From: an uncultured Lachnospiraceae bacterium
GTDB taxonomy: Bacteria > Bacillota > Clostridia > Lachnospirales > Lachnospiraceae
Length of the DNA stretch: 64,000 bases
Reading direction: 5' to 3'
Assembly (NCBI GenBank): GCA_950097145.1
Contig: CATNCF010000008.1
Location: forward strand, 16,936 to 80,935
This document shows, one piece after another, positions 38,401 through 48,159 of this stretch; positions within the stretch are counted from its first letter, which is position 1, and each line of letters opens with the position of its first letter. A program made the position numbers and the translations under genes. The notes beneath the pieces were generated by a model that worked only from the letters and a program-made list of their open reading frames with translations, did no database searches and had not been told where the DNA came from.

Positions 38401-39229
38401 CGCACTGATTAACGCCATTGGGCAGGTCAGCAATACGCCTGCATGTGAGAATAAAATTAAGAAGGCGAGAACTGCATATAACGCATTAACACCTGCCCAG
38501 AAGACATTGGTTTCAGCGGGAACTTTAAAGAAGCTTACAGACGCAGAGCAAGAATTTAACAGGCAGAAAGAGACAGAGGCAAAGAAACAGGCACAGGCGG
38601 GCACCGTTTCAGTTTCAGATTCTCAAAAAGCGGTCACTTCGGCAAATACAGACAAAAAAGACATAAAGGGAAGCGCATTTAAAGTTTTAAAACCAAAGGC
38701 AGCAGGCGGGAAGAAATCTGTGGCCATTTCGTGGAACAAGGTGAAAGGCGCTTCTGGTTATATGATATATGGAGCCCAGTGCGGCAAAAAAATGAAACTT
38801 TTAAAAACCCTGTCTGCCTCTAAGAAATCTTATAAGGACACGAAACTGAAAAAAGGCACCTATTATAAATATGTAGTAACTGCTTATAAAGTAATTTACA
38901 AAGAAAAGCGCATTATCGCCACTTCTGCTTCTGTCCATGCCAGTACCAGCGGCGGGAACTATAAGGTTCCTTCTGGAATCAGCATCAGTGAAAGTAAGGT
39001 GACGGTAAAGAAGGGGAAAACATTGGCGCTAAAGCCAAAGCTGAAGATGAAAGGAAAAGGTTCATTTAAGACCCATATAGCAAAATTCCGTTATGAGTCT
39101 TCGAATCCTAAAGTTGCCACAGTGACAAACAAAGGCAAAGTGAAAGGAATTCAAAAAGGGAAGAGCTGCCATATTTTCATTTATGCACAGAATGGGCTTT
39201 ACAAACAGGTGAAAGTTACTGTAACGTAG
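35447..39229 (+). CDS. Secreted GH43-family glycoside hydrolase with N-terminal LamG domain and C-terminal Fn3/BIG2-like domains
   Basis: LamG-like LLMRLTFDEEGTG...WIGHGNWGAGEGFLGMMDDFRIYGRAL; GH43 RMYCGDPAAVVIDGKVYLVVGHD...STDLKTWTHEG...EAPWLYRR...YYMFAAWG. Confidence 0.85.
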   Translation: MKWKRMISGVMTAAMLAGLLPGVHVSAEENPVSPPVNPPVLTDDADLLMRLTFDEEGTGTGSFGADIGGKVTEHGNIKYTEGPDGTKALSIAEYAAGNYLELPKGILAGKSAATFSFQIKTSNTSNTSWAFMTTPLSVSEGQIYNGGEKFLAVGGVNTNQIMAERHYNSARKSILTLQDDFSEWRNVAVVYEAGGTKVYVDGELASSDTHQIDISRLMTEEANTWIGHGNWGAGEGFLGMMDDFRIYGRALNDEEIDQIAESKEVISSDSNRLLMETDFSQNGAKVLSAAVQGTVSVKTRITNYSRTSRILVYCVTGYGADGTVAEQTQQISGETKAGSMETAAFTKDITAKAGTAYYQLTVKDVTDASRIQEFEAGYLPVGDALTAQMAAGTYQGADGRQIIVSVSDVKGTQVTVNGQTYTAVLEDGTVKLTGSQGAYAVKHNASATDGMLSAEVTAEPKMIEKSSGGNPVTGKDKDGNRMYCGDPAAVVIDGKVYLVVGHDNGIPGSNNGNYYNIPDWQYYTSTDLKTWTHEGLFMRQSDIPWRTTSNDAWASQMTPYTNKTTGETKYYFYFCTPSDRTTHAIGVAVADQPGGPYTVTSEPLVKGADTWVEGIGNAGHHDIDPTVWIDTDEDGIEHRYLMWGNTTCFIAELNEDMVSIKDRNGDGKITIDHTGSDSHDIKYINFANTQPNQGFTEAPWLYRRQDENGKYYGKYYMFAAWGWAEKMGYATADDPFGPWTFEGMIMENTLTSNTNHPSVIDFNGKTYFIYHNGALPGGNGGNRSVCIQEMTFQEDGSIEMMPDLSLGIGGTASVIRTSDNQYLGHDSVGNTQEYVVGANGGGQGVYQMDVKGYEKESRYDTQWEIVPAREVPEGENADYYVSIQSTNLTGYFIKSESRKTRLASDNMGTMGAMMSYKTVKALDGSDGVSFESAAYPGRYLAMVDGKMITSKPVSLSHCSFKINKYGTQIEEPEDHTDQKAAERVTALINAIGQVSNTPACENKIKKARTAYNALTPAQKTLVSAGTLKKLTDAEQEFNRQKETEAKKQAQAGTVSVSDSQKAVTSANTDKKDIKGSAFKVLKPKAAGGKKSVAISWNKVKGASGYMIYGAQCGKKMKLLKTLSASKKSYKDTKLKKGTYYKYVVTAYKVIYKEKRIIATSASVHASTSGGNYKVPSGISISESKVTVKKGKTLALKPKLKMKGKGSFKTHIAKFRYESSNPKVATVTNKGKVKGIQKGKSCHIFIYAQNGLYKQVKVTVT

Positions 39230-39264
39230 GATGTGAATTTATTTTTAGAAAGAATACGGCGGAG

Positions 39265-39304
39265 AAAAGAAGCTGGCGCAGGAAATGCACAGCTTCTTTT
39301 TTTG
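39265..39304 (+). terminator. Terminator after GH43 gene
   Basis: AAAAGAAGCT ... AGCTTCTTTTTTT. Confidence 0.75.
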
Positions 39305-39353
39305 TATTACTCCGGCGGTTAAAATTCGTCAATATTTAACCGCCGGAGTAATA
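39305..39353. repeat. 19-bp perfect inverted repeat, 11-nt loop
   Basis: TATTACTCCGGCGGTTAAA-attcgtcaata-TTTAACCGCCGGAGTAATA. Confidence 0.9.
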
Positions 39354-39443
39354 TATACAGAGTTTCTGATTAAAGATTGTAATCTTAGGGAAAATATAGT
39401 AATATAACTACAGAAATGAAGAACTCTGAAAGGAGGAGGCTTT

Positions 39444-39872
39444 ATGGATGGTATTTTCTGGCTAATCGTAATTGTTGTAATGGCAGTGATTGAAATTATT
39501 ACATTGGGGCTGACAACGATCTGGTTTGCGGGAGGAGCTCTGGCAGCGTTTCTTGCAAGCCTGATGGGAGCAAATCTGGTAATTCAGGTTATCTTGTTTG
39601 TGGTGGTGTCTGTGCTGCTTTTGGCCCTTACACGGCCTCTTGCAGTTGAATTTCTCAATAAGGACAGAACCCGTACCAATGCGGAAAGCCTGCTGGGAAA
39701 AACAGCGGTTGTCATTCAGGATATTGATAATCTCAGGGCACAGGGACAGGTCAGTGTGGATGGCCAGGAATGGTCGGCCCGTTCCATAGGAGAAGGAGCG
39801 ATACCCAGAGACGCTCATGTAGAGATTGTAGAAATCAGTGGCGTGAAATTAATGGTAAAAGAAAAGGTATAA
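39444..39872 (+). CDS. NfeD family membrane protein
   Basis: TM N-terminus, C-terminal OB-fold LLGKTAVVIQDIDNLRAQGQVSVDGQEWSARS. Confidence 0.85.
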   Translation: MDGIFWLIVIVVMAVIEIITLGLTTIWFAGGALAAFLASLMGANLVIQVILFVVVSVLLLALTRPLAVEFLNKDRTRTNAESLLGKTAVVIQDIDNLRAQGQVSVDGQEWSARSIGEGAIPRDAHVEIVEISGVKLMVKEKV

Positions 39873-39942
39873 ACTATCTAGAAAGAAAGTAATATATTAT
39901 TTGTGGGCAATCACAGAGTATTTGATGAAGGAGGAATAGAGA

Positions 39943-40878
39943 ATGGAGAATGGAATCGGGTTTTTAGTAATTGCACTGTTGATAATTTTTGCACTGATCA
40001 TTGTTTCATCCTGTGTAAAGATAGTTCCCCAGGCACATGCACTTGTCATTGAACGTCTGGGCGGTTATCAGGGGACCTGGGGCGTGGGGCTGCATTTTAA
40101 GGTGCCTTTTATCGACCGGGTGGCAAAACGTGTGCTTTTGAAAGAACAGGTGGTGGATTTTGCACCTCAGCCAGTGATTACAAAAGATAATGTAACCATG
40201 CGGATAGATACCGTGGTTTATTTTCAGATTACAGATCCCAAGCTTTTTGCTTATGGTGTGGAAAATCCCATCATGGCCATTGAAAATCTTACGGCGACTA
40301 CGCTGCGTAATATTATTGGTGATTTGGAACTGGATGAAACACTGACGTCCAGAGAACTGATTAATACGAAAATGCGTTCTTCCCTGGATGTGGCCACAGA
40401 TCCCTGGGGAATTAAGGTAAACCGCGTAGAGCTGAAAAACATTATTCCGCCTCAGCAGATCCAGGATTCCATGGAGAAACAGGCAAAGGCTGAGCGGGAA
40501 CGCCGTGCGGCAGTGACCCAGGCAGAAGGGGAGAAGACTGCTACCGTTCTTGTGGCGCAAGGGAAAAAGGAGTCGGCCATTCTGGATGCAGAAGCGGAGA
40601 AGCAGGCGGCTATTCTGCGGGCAGAAGCAAAGAAAGAAGCTACCATGCGGGAAGCAGAGGGCCAGGCAGAAGCAATCCTGCGGATTCAGCAGGCAAATGC
40701 CGACGGACTCCGTTTCTTAAGAGAGGCGGCGCCTAACAGCGCGGTACTGCAGCTTAAGAGCCTGGAGGCATTTATGAAGGCGGCAGACGGAAAGGCTACT
40801 AAGATTATTATTCCCTCTGAAATCCAGGGGATTGCAGGTCTTTCCAAGGCTATTACAGAGATTGCAAAGGAAAATTAA
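39943..40878 (+). CDS. SPFH/stomatin-like protein
   Basis: IVPQAHALVIERLGGYQGTWGVGLHFKVPFIDRV...PQPVITKDNVTMRIDTVVYFQITDP. Confidence 0.93.
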   Translation: MENGIGFLVIALLIIFALIIVSSCVKIVPQAHALVIERLGGYQGTWGVGLHFKVPFIDRVAKRVLLKEQVVDFAPQPVITKDNVTMRIDTVVYFQITDPKLFAYGVENPIMAIENLTATTLRNIIGDLELDETLTSRELINTKMRSSLDVATDPWGIKVNRVELKNIIPPQQIQDSMEKQAKAERERRAAVTQAEGEKTATVLVAQGKKESAILDAEAEKQAAILRAEAKKEATMREAEGQAEAILRIQQANADGLRFLREAAPNSAVLQLKSLEAFMKAADGKATKIIIPSEIQGIAGLSKAITEIAKEN

Positions 40879-40946
40879 TAAATATTACTTCGGCGGGCTG
40901 TTTTGCCAAATGACAGTCCGCTATGTTGTTAAATATGGAGGCTTAC

Positions 40947-41933
40947 ATGAATTTAAAAGGACGAAATTTTTTGAAATTATTGGATTTTACATCGGAGGAG
41001 ATTACATATCTTATTGATTTATCAGCAGAGCTGAAACAAAAGAAAAAACAGGGGATTTTTCATGAGGAATTAAAAGGAAAAAATATTGCTTTGATTTTTG
41101 AGAAGACAAGCACAAGAACACGCTGTTCCTTTGAGGTGGCAGCTCATGATCTGGGAATGCATGTGACATATTTAGATCCTTCCGGTTCTCAGATTGGCAA
41201 AAAAGAAAGTATAAAAGATACTGCAAGAGTGCTGGGACGCATGTTTGACGGAATTGAATACCGGGGATTTGGGCAGGGGATTGTGGAGGAACTTGCTAAA
41301 TATGCAGGTGTGCCTGTTTGGAATGGGCTTACCAATGAATTTCATCCTACCCAGATGATTGCGGACATGCTGACTATCAAAGAAAAGCTGAGGCGCCTGC
41401 AGGGTGTCAAGTTTGTATATATGGGGGATGCCCGATACAATATGGGAAATTCCCTGATGGTGACTTGTGCCAAACTGGGGATGGATTTTGTGGCATGTAC
41501 CAGTAAAACATATTTTCCGGAGCAGAAGCTGGTGGATACCTGCAGGAAAATCGCCAGTGAAACCGGGGCCTCTATCACTCTTACCGAAAATGTAGAGGAA
41601 GGTACGAAAAATGCGGACGTAATCTATACCGATGTGTGGGTTTCTATGGGTGAACCGGAAGAAGCGTGGGAAGAGCGCATTCGGGAATTAATGCCCTACC
41701 AGGTGAATAAAAAAGTGATGGATAATGCCGGGGAAACAGCAATCTTTATGCACTGCCTGCCATCCTTCCATAACCTGGAGACTGCCATTGGCAGGCAGGT
41801 CTATGAGAAATTTGGGCTGACACAGATAGAGGTTACAGATGAAGTATTTGAAAGCAGCCAGTCTGTGGTATTTGATGAAGCTGAGAACCGGATGCACAGT
41901 ATTAAGGCAATTATGTACGCAACATTGAAATAA
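40947..41933 (+). CDS. argF: Ornithine carbamoyltransferase
   Basis: [52 protein letters not shown] 40947 preferred (GGAGG upstream). Confidence 0.93.
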   Translation: MNLKGRNFLKLLDFTSEEITYLIDLSAELKQKKKQGIFHEELKGKNIALIFEKTSTRTRCSFEVAAHDLGMHVTYLDPSGSQIGKKESIKDTARVLGRMFDGIEYRGFGQGIVEELAKYAGVPVWNGLTNEFHPTQMIADMLTIKEKLRRLQGVKFVYMGDARYNMGNSLMVTCAKLGMDFVACTSKTYFPEQKLVDTCRKIASETGASITLTENVEEGTKNADVIYTDVWVSMGEPEEAWEERIRELMPYQVNKKVMDNAGETAIFMHCLPSFHNLETAIGRQVYEKFGLTQIEVTDEVFESSQSVVFDEAENRMHSIKAIMYATLK

Positions 41934-41984
41934 AAGTATGAAATGGCCTGTTTGTGTGTGAAAGTGCACAGAATAGAGGGAAAA

Positions 41985-42989
41985 ATGAAAAAGAAGATTT
42001 TACAGGTACTGCGTCAGAATCAGGAAAATTATGTTTCCGGCCAGGATTTGTGCCAACAGTTGGGAGTTTCCAGGACTGCCGTGTGGAAAGCTGTCAAACA
42101 GTTAAAAGAGGCAGGTTATGAGATTGAAGCAGTTCAAAACAGGGGGTACCGCCTTTTGTCTGTACCGGATATTTTATCTGAAAGTGAGATTGCAAGCCAG
42201 CTCCGTACTAAATGGCTGGGAAAGTCTATTCGTTACTTTGAAGAACTGGATTCTACAAACACGGAGGCAAAACGAATTGCAGAAGATCCCAAGGAATCTG
42301 GGTGGCATGGTACGGTTGTGGTGGCTGATATGCAGTCTGCCGGCAGAGGGCGCAGGGGGCGGAGCTGGAGTTCTCCCCATGGAGCGGGCCTGTTCTTTAC
42401 CATATTGCTGAAACCTGAGATTAACCCGGAAAATGCCTCGATGCTGACCTTAGTGAAAGCTATGGCTGTAGTCCAGGGAATTCATCAGGCATCAGGTCTT
42501 AAACCACAGATCAAATGGCCTAATGATATTGTACTGCATGGGAAAAAAATTGTGGGGATACTGACAGAAATGAGCGCTCAGGTTGATTATGTAAATCATA
42601 TAGTAGTGGGTACAGGAATCAATGTGCACCACGGGGAATTTCCTGAAGAAATTGCGGAGACAGCAACCTCTCTGGATCTGGAAATCCTGCGGACAGGGCA
42701 GAATTGCAGCATTTCCAGGGCCCGGCTTTTGGGAGCTGTTTTAGAACAGTTTGAAGGATATTATGAAACGTATCTTCAAGCCCAAGATTTATCGGCGCTG
42801 ATGGAGGAATATAATGCTATGCTGGTAAACAGAGATAAAAAGGTGCGGGTATTGGATCCTTTGGGAGAGTATGAAGGAATCGCCCGCGGCATTGACAGAC
42901 GGGGGCGGCTTTTGGTGGACAGGAATGATGGACAGGTAATGGTTTCCTCCGGGGAGGTGTCTGTCAGAGGGATTTACGGTTATGTGTAA
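41985..42989 (+). CDS. birA: Bifunctional biotin--[acetyl-CoA-carboxylase] ligase/biotin operon repressor
   Basis: N-terminal HTH (SGQDLCQQLGVSRTAVWKAVKQLKEAGYEI) and GRGRRGRSWSSPHGAGLFFTILL, IKWPNDIV, GTGINVHH. Confidence 0.93.
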   Translation: MKKKILQVLRQNQENYVSGQDLCQQLGVSRTAVWKAVKQLKEAGYEIEAVQNRGYRLLSVPDILSESEIASQLRTKWLGKSIRYFEELDSTNTEAKRIAEDPKESGWHGTVVVADMQSAGRGRRGRSWSSPHGAGLFFTILLKPEINPENASMLTLVKAMAVVQGIHQASGLKPQIKWPNDIVLHGKKIVGILTEMSAQVDYVNHIVVGTGINVHHGEFPEEIAETATSLDLEILRTGQNCSISRARLLGAVLEQFEGYYETYLQAQDLSALMEEYNAMLVNRDKKVRVLDPLGEYEGIARGIDRRGRLLVDRNDGQVMVSSGEVSVRGIYGYV

Positions 42990-43335
42990 GGAGACAGAAA
43001 TGGTTTTATGCGGTTCCAGTGCTTATACTAGAAAATATTATTTAAATGAAGAATTTACTTCTCTGCCGGAAGGGATCAAAGATGAGCTGAAAATTATGTG
43101 TGTGCTTTATACCGAAGATATCGGTGGGACATTGACTTTAATTTTTAATGAGGAAGGCAGACTGCAGTTTCAAACCGCTGCGGATGAGGGGGATCTTTTA
43201 TACGATGATATTGGGAGTATTTTGAAAATTAAACAGATACAGCTCACCAAGCAGGAACTGTTAGAATCTTTGGAATTGTATTATAGGGTGTTTGTTCTGG
43301 GAGAAGTGTTAAGTGAAGAATATTTGGAGGATTAA
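42982..43335 (+). CDS. Hypothetical conserved protein between birA and coaX
   Basis: 117-aa ORF overlapping birA stop, translationally coupled. Confidence 0.6.
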   Translation: MCKETEMVLCGSSAYTRKYYLNEEFTSLPEGIKDELKIMCVLYTEDIGGTLTLIFNEEGRLQFQTAADEGDLLYDDIGSILKIKQIQLTKQELLESLELYYRVFVLGEVLSEEYLED

Positions 43336-43338
43336 AAC

Positions 43339-44109
43339 ATGTTATTAGTGGTAGATGTGGGAAATACGAATTTTACCTTTGGGGTATTTGACCAAGATAA
43401 GCTGGAGGCAACATTCCGTATCACAACAAAGCTGCAGAGGACATCCGATGAATATGGGATCTGTATCCGGGAGCTTTTGGTGCAAAATGGAATTTCTTAT
43501 GAAAATATAAAAGATGTTATTATAGCATCGGTGGTGCCAAACGTTATGCATTCTTTACTGAGTGCGTTTATCAAATACTTCAATATTCATCCGGTTGTGG
43601 TGGAATCAGGGATTAAGACAGGAATCCGTATTGCTACAGAAAATCCAAAACAGATTGGTGCAGACCGAATCGTAGACGCGGCGGCGGCATATGAACTGTA
43701 CGGCGGTCCAGTATTTGTCATTGATTTTGGAACTGGGACAACTTATGATCTGGTGGATGAGACAGGCGCTTTTGTGTCCGGGGTGACAGCGCCGGGGATT
43801 CGCACCTCAGCGAAAGCTTTATGGGAGGATGCGGCAAAGCTTCCGGAAATTGAAATCAGAAAACCTGGCAGTATTCTTGCGAAAGAGACCATCAGCAGTA
43901 TGCAGGCGGGACTGGTGTATGGACAGATTGGACAGACGGAATATATTATCCGGCAGACAAAAAAAGAGACAGGATATGAAAATCTGAAAGTGGTGGCAAC
44001 TGGAGGGCTTGGAACTATTATTGCCAGCGAGACAGATTCCATTGACATTTATGATCCCACATTAACGCTTCAGGGCCTCAGGCTTATTTACAAAAAGCAG
44101 AACAGATAA
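43339..44109 (+). CDS. coaX: Type III pantothenate kinase
   Basis: [42 protein letters not shown]. Confidence 0.95.
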   Translation: MLLVVDVGNTNFTFGVFDQDKLEATFRITTKLQRTSDEYGICIRELLVQNGISYENIKDVIIASVVPNVMHSLLSAFIKYFNIHPVVVESGIKTGIRIATENPKQIGADRIVDAAAAYELYGGPVFVIDFGTGTTYDLVDETGAFVSGVTAPGIRTSAKALWEDAAKLPEIEIRKPGSILAKETISSMQAGLVYGQIGQTEYIIRQTKKETGYENLKVVATGGLGTIIASETDSIDIYDPTLTLQGLRLIYKKQNR

Positions 44110-44133
44110 AACAGAAGGACTCATAAAAGAACA

Positions 44134-45111
44134 ATGGATAAGTTAAAAATAGGAAATGTAATTTTGGAAAATAATTTAGTTCTGGCGCCGATGGCAGGGG
44201 TTTGTGACCTGCCATTTCGTGTGCTCTGCAAAGAACAGGGGGCAGGGCTTCTATGCATGGAAATGGTCAGCGCAAAAGGAATTTACTACCATAATAAAAA
44301 TACAGAAATTCTGCTGTCTACGGTACAAGAGGAACGCCCCATTTCCCTGCAGTTATTTGGGGCAGACCCAGAACTTATGAGTGAGATGGCAAAACGCATA
44401 GAAGACCGGCCATTTGATATTTTGGATATAAATATGGGCTGCCCGGTGCCTAAGGTAGTAAATAATGGAGAGGGCTCCGCTTTGATGAAACAGCCTCGGC
44501 TGGTATTTGAAATTGTTTCCAGGATAGTGAAAGCAATCCGTAAACCGGTGACGGTGAAAATCCGCAAGGGATTTGACGAAGCACATGTCAATGCAGTAGA
44601 GATTGCCAGAATTGCAGAAGAGGCAGGAGCAGCGGCCATAGCAGTTCATGGAAGAACCAGAGAGCAATATTATTCTGGCAGAGCCGACTGGGATATTATC
44701 CGGCAGGTGAAAGAGGCAGTGTCCATTCCGGTAATTGGAAACGGGGATCTTCTGACTGGCCAGGATGTGATGGCGATGAAAGAGCAAACTGGCTGCGACG
44801 GATTTATGATCGGCAGGGGCGCCCAGGGTAATCCTTGGATTTTCCAGCAGATGCTGCATTATCTTGAAACTGGGGAGAGACTTTGCAAACCAGACATGAA
44901 AGAGGTGGCAGAAATGCTTTTGCGCCATGCCGGGAGGCAGATCGCGTTGAAAGGTGAATTCACGGGAATCCGGGAAATGCGGAAACATGCGGCATGGTAC
45001 ACCAGCGGTTATAAAAATTCAGCAAAACTCCGGGGCAGGATAAATGAAGTGCATTCCTATCAGCAGCTTGAGGAATTGTTTCAGGAAGTAATACAGAAAT
45101 CAGACACATAA
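44134..45111 (+). CDS. dusB: tRNA-dihydrouridine synthase
   Basis: LAPMAGVCDLPFRVLCKEQGAGLLCMEMVSAKG; DINMGCPVPKVVNNGEGSAL; HGRTREQYYSGRADW. Confidence 0.94.
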   Translation: MDKLKIGNVILENNLVLAPMAGVCDLPFRVLCKEQGAGLLCMEMVSAKGIYYHNKNTEILLSTVQEERPISLQLFGADPELMSEMAKRIEDRPFDILDINMGCPVPKVVNNGEGSALMKQPRLVFEIVSRIVKAIRKPVTVKIRKGFDEAHVNAVEIARIAEEAGAAAIAVHGRTREQYYSGRADWDIIRQVKEAVSIPVIGNGDLLTGQDVMAMKEQTGCDGFMIGRGAQGNPWIFQQMLHYLETGERLCKPDMKEVAEMLLRHAGRQIALKGEFTGIREMRKHAAWYTSGYKNSAKLRGRINEVHSYQQLEELFQEVIQKSDT

Positions 45112-45171
45112 GTTGTCATTTGCCGCTGGGTCTTTTCATATACTGGAGGGAGGACAACTTGGAGGCAGTAT

Positions 45172-45792
45172 ATGAATAGGGAAGAAGAGACAGGCTGTTT
45201 CGAAAGAACAACAACGCAGGAAGAATCCTGGTTCCTGCGGCTGAAAGCATTTTGGAATAGAATCATCTATGGGGTACAACATGAAATTCCTAAATATACA
45301 GAAGAGGCGGAAGAGGAAGAAAAAGGGAATCCTTTTCTTCCGAAACTGCGCAGCATTTTAGAACATCTTTTGCCGATGTATCAGATATCTTACCGGGAGT
45401 TCCATCCTCTTTTGATCGATACCGATACTCCTCCAGAGTCTTTGCTTGATGATGACCCTGCAGAAATAGTATTGGATCAGATATCAGACGATTTGAATTT
45501 TCTGAGGATTTCTACAGACCGTCCTGCATATTTTTCAGATTATATTCACAGAATGTATGAGGAAAGCGGTCTGGTGGTGCAAATTGAGCATAAGGGGCAG
45601 GAGGTTCTTGAGGATGTCAATGTGATTTTAGATCTGGAAGAGAGGGGAGATTGTTCTCGAAAGTATATGCGGGAGCATATTTTGTACATTCCAGTCTTTA
45701 AACGGAAATGGAATCGTCTGGAAACTTTGCAGAATCTTGACATATCCATACCTATCGGTTATAATACTGTGATTGTTAAAGGAATATCTTAA
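45172..45792 (+). CDS. Hypothetical protein
   Basis: 206-aa ORF between dusB and greA; no recognised family. Confidence 0.55.
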   Translation: MNREEETGCFERTTTQEESWFLRLKAFWNRIIYGVQHEIPKYTEEAEEEEKGNPFLPKLRSILEHLLPMYQISYREFHPLLIDTDTPPESLLDDDPAEIVLDQISDDLNFLRISTDRPAYFSDYIHRMYEESGLVVQIEHKGQEVLEDVNVILDLEERGDCSRKYMREHILYIPVFKRKWNRLETLQNLDISIPIGYNTVIVKGIS

Positions 45793-45829
45793 ATTCCCTT
45801 ATTTTGTAATTTTAGGAAGGTGTAGTATT

Positions 45830-46309
45830 ATGGAAAAGAAAAACTTATTGACGTATGAAGGATTGCAGAAATTAGAGACAGAGCTGCATGATCTGAAAGT
45901 GGTAAAGAGAAAGGAAGTTTCTCAGAAAATTAAGGAAGCAAGGGAGCAGGGGGATCTTTCTGAAAATGCAGAGTATGATGCGGCAAAGGACGAGCAGCGG
46001 GATATTGAAGCCAGAATTGAAGAAATTGAAAAGATATTAAAGAACGCTGAAGTTGTGGTAGAAGATGAAGTGGATCTGGATAAAATCAATGTGGGATGTA
46101 AAGTCAGGATTTTAGACTGTGAATTTGATGAAGAATTGGAATATAAGATTGTTGGTTCCACTGAGGCAAGCAGCCTTCAGGGGAAAATTTCCAATGAGTC
46201 TCCGGTGGGAAAGGCGCTGATTGGAGCAAGAATTGGGGACGTAGTGAAGATAGAGACACAGGCAGGCGTTTTGGAATACAAGGTATTGGAAATACAGCGT
46301 TCTAATTAA
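45830..46309 (+). CDS. greA: Transcription elongation factor GreA
   Basis: LTYEGLQKLETELHDLKVVKRKEVSQKIKEAREQGDLSENAEYDAAKDEQ; start ATG 45830. Confidence 0.96.
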   Translation: MEKKNLLTYEGLQKLETELHDLKVVKRKEVSQKIKEAREQGDLSENAEYDAAKDEQRDIEARIEEIEKILKNAEVVVEDEVDLDKINVGCKVRILDCEFDEELEYKIVGSTEASSLQGKISNESPVGKALIGARIGDVVKIETQAGVLEYKVLEIQRSN

Positions 46310-46357
46310 TGTGCAGCCGTGACGGCAGAACGCGCATACAGAATGGAGGAAAAGAAG

Positions 46358-47848
46358 ATGGGACAGAACGGTCAGTCGCCAGAACAGGATTTGAATCAGC
46401 TCTTAAAGGTTCGCCATGATAAATTAAAGGATTTACAGGATAATGGCAAAGATCCTTTTCAGATTACAAAATATGAAGTTACAAACCACAGCCAGGAGAT
46501 TAAAGATCATTATGATAGCTTGGAAGGACAGACGGTCAGCATTGCCGGCAGAATGATGTTTAAACGAGTCATGGGGAAGGCTTCTTTTTGTAATGTCCAG
46601 GATTTAGAGGGAAATATCCAGGCATATGTGGCCAGGGATAATATTGGTGAAGACAGTTATAAAGATTTTAAAAAATATGATGTGGGAGATATTTTGGGTA
46701 TCAAGGGGGAAGTATTTACCACTAAGACAGGGGAAATCTCTATACATGCCCAGGAAGTTACTCTTCTTTCTAAAAGCCTTCAGATTCTGCCAGAGAAATA
46801 TCATGGGCTTACGGACACCGACGCAAGGTACCGTCAGCGTTATGTGGATCTGATTATGAATGCTGAAGTGAAGGACACCTTTATCAAACGTTCTAAAGTT
46901 CTCAGCAGCATCCGGCGGTTTCTGGATGCCCAGGGTTTTATGGAGGTGGAGACTCCTATGCTGGTGAGCAATGCAGGAGGGGCTGCAGCAAGACCATTTG
47001 AGACACATTTTAATGCGCTGAATGAGGATTTGAAGCTGCGTATTTCTTTGGAACTTTATTTAAAAAGGCTGATTGTGGGCGGCATGGAACGCGTCTATGA
47101 GATTGGCAGGGTATTCCGAAATGAAGGTCTTGATACCAGACATAACCCTGAGTTTACCCTGATGGAACTGTATCAAGCTTATACGGATTATCATGGAATG
47201 ATGGATTTAACGGAGAATTTGTACCGTTATGTAGCAAAAGAGGTGACAGGTTCTGAAATTCTTACTTATGGTGAGCATGAGATGGATTTATCTAAGCCTT
47301 TTGAGCGTATAACTATGGTGAATGCGGTAAAGAAATATGCAAATGTGGACTTTGATCAGATTAAAGATACGGAGGAAGCTAAGAAACTTGCGAAAGAACA
47401 TCATATTGAATATGAGGCCAGACATAAGAAGGGGGATATATTAAATCTGTTCTTTGAGGAATATGTGGAAGAGCATTTGATTCAGCCAACATTTGTGATG
47501 GATCATCCCATTGAAATTTCTCCACTTACGAAGAAGAAACCAGAAAATCCAGATTATGTAGAGCGCTTTGAGTTTTTTATGAATGGCTGGGAGATGGCCA
47601 ATGCTTACTCAGAGCTGAATGACCCCATTGACCAGAGGGCGCGTTTTGAGGCACAGGAGGCGCTGCTTGCTGCGGGAGATGAAGAGGCGAATCATACAGA
47701 TGAGGATTTTCTCAATGCTCTTAATATTGGCATGCCACCTACAGGAGGCATTGGGTATGGGATTGACCGTATGGTGATGATGATGACGAATTCACCTGCG
47801 ATTCGAGATGTATTGCTGTTCCCGACGATGAAGAGTTTAGAGAAGTAA
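46358..47848 (+). CDS. lysS: Lysine--tRNA ligase (class II)
   Basis: FRNEGLDTRHNPEFTLMELYQAY, GGIGYGIDRMVMMMTNSPAIRDVLLFPTMKSLEK; ATG 46358 with GGAGGA upstream. Confidence 0.96.
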   Translation: MGQNGQSPEQDLNQLLKVRHDKLKDLQDNGKDPFQITKYEVTNHSQEIKDHYDSLEGQTVSIAGRMMFKRVMGKASFCNVQDLEGNIQAYVARDNIGEDSYKDFKKYDVGDILGIKGEVFTTKTGEISIHAQEVTLLSKSLQILPEKYHGLTDTDARYRQRYVDLIMNAEVKDTFIKRSKVLSSIRRFLDAQGFMEVETPMLVSNAGGAAARPFETHFNALNEDLKLRISLELYLKRLIVGGMERVYEIGRVFRNEGLDTRHNPEFTLMELYQAYTDYHGMMDLTENLYRYVAKEVTGSEILTYGEHEMDLSKPFERITMVNAVKKYANVDFDQIKDTEEAKKLAKEHHIEYEARHKKGDILNLFFEEYVEEHLIQPTFVMDHPIEISPLTKKKPENPDYVERFEFFMNGWEMANAYSELNDPIDQRARFEAQEALLAAGDEEANHTDEDFLNALNIGMPPTGGIGYGIDRMVMMMTNSPAIRDVLLFPTMKSLEK

Positions 47849-47902
47849 TATGCCTGTTTTATGCGGTTTTACAGCGTTTTTCGTTGTGACAGAAGGCGTT
47901 TT

Positions 47903-47924
47903 GGTGACAATTTGGTGACAAATG
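47903..47924 (+). repeat. Left-end 11-bp direct repeats (GGTGACAAttt/GGTGACAAatg), candidate integrase arm sites
   Basis: GGTGAC at 47903 and 47914. Confidence 0.65.
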
Positions 47925-47955
47925 GAACAGGTTTTTTGTAGAGTTATAAAGAGTT

Positions 47956-47992
47956 CCGCAAGGCGATGCGTAGATTGCCTTGCGGATTTTTT
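47956..47992 (+). terminator. Rho-independent terminator downstream of lysS junction
   Basis: CCGCAAGGC ... GCCTTGCGG then ATTTTTTG. Confidence 0.8.
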
Positions 47993-48159
47993 GTGGAATC
48001 GTGATGAAAAAGGAAATTACAACATTCTTTGCGTCAGATAATTCTAATAAATATAGTGTAAAGGAGCAGATTTTCTGCTATAATGAAGCTATTAAAACAA
48101 CTATGTGGATAAGAAGGAAACAGGAGCATGGCTTATGTGGATGATGGAGGTGAATTTCA

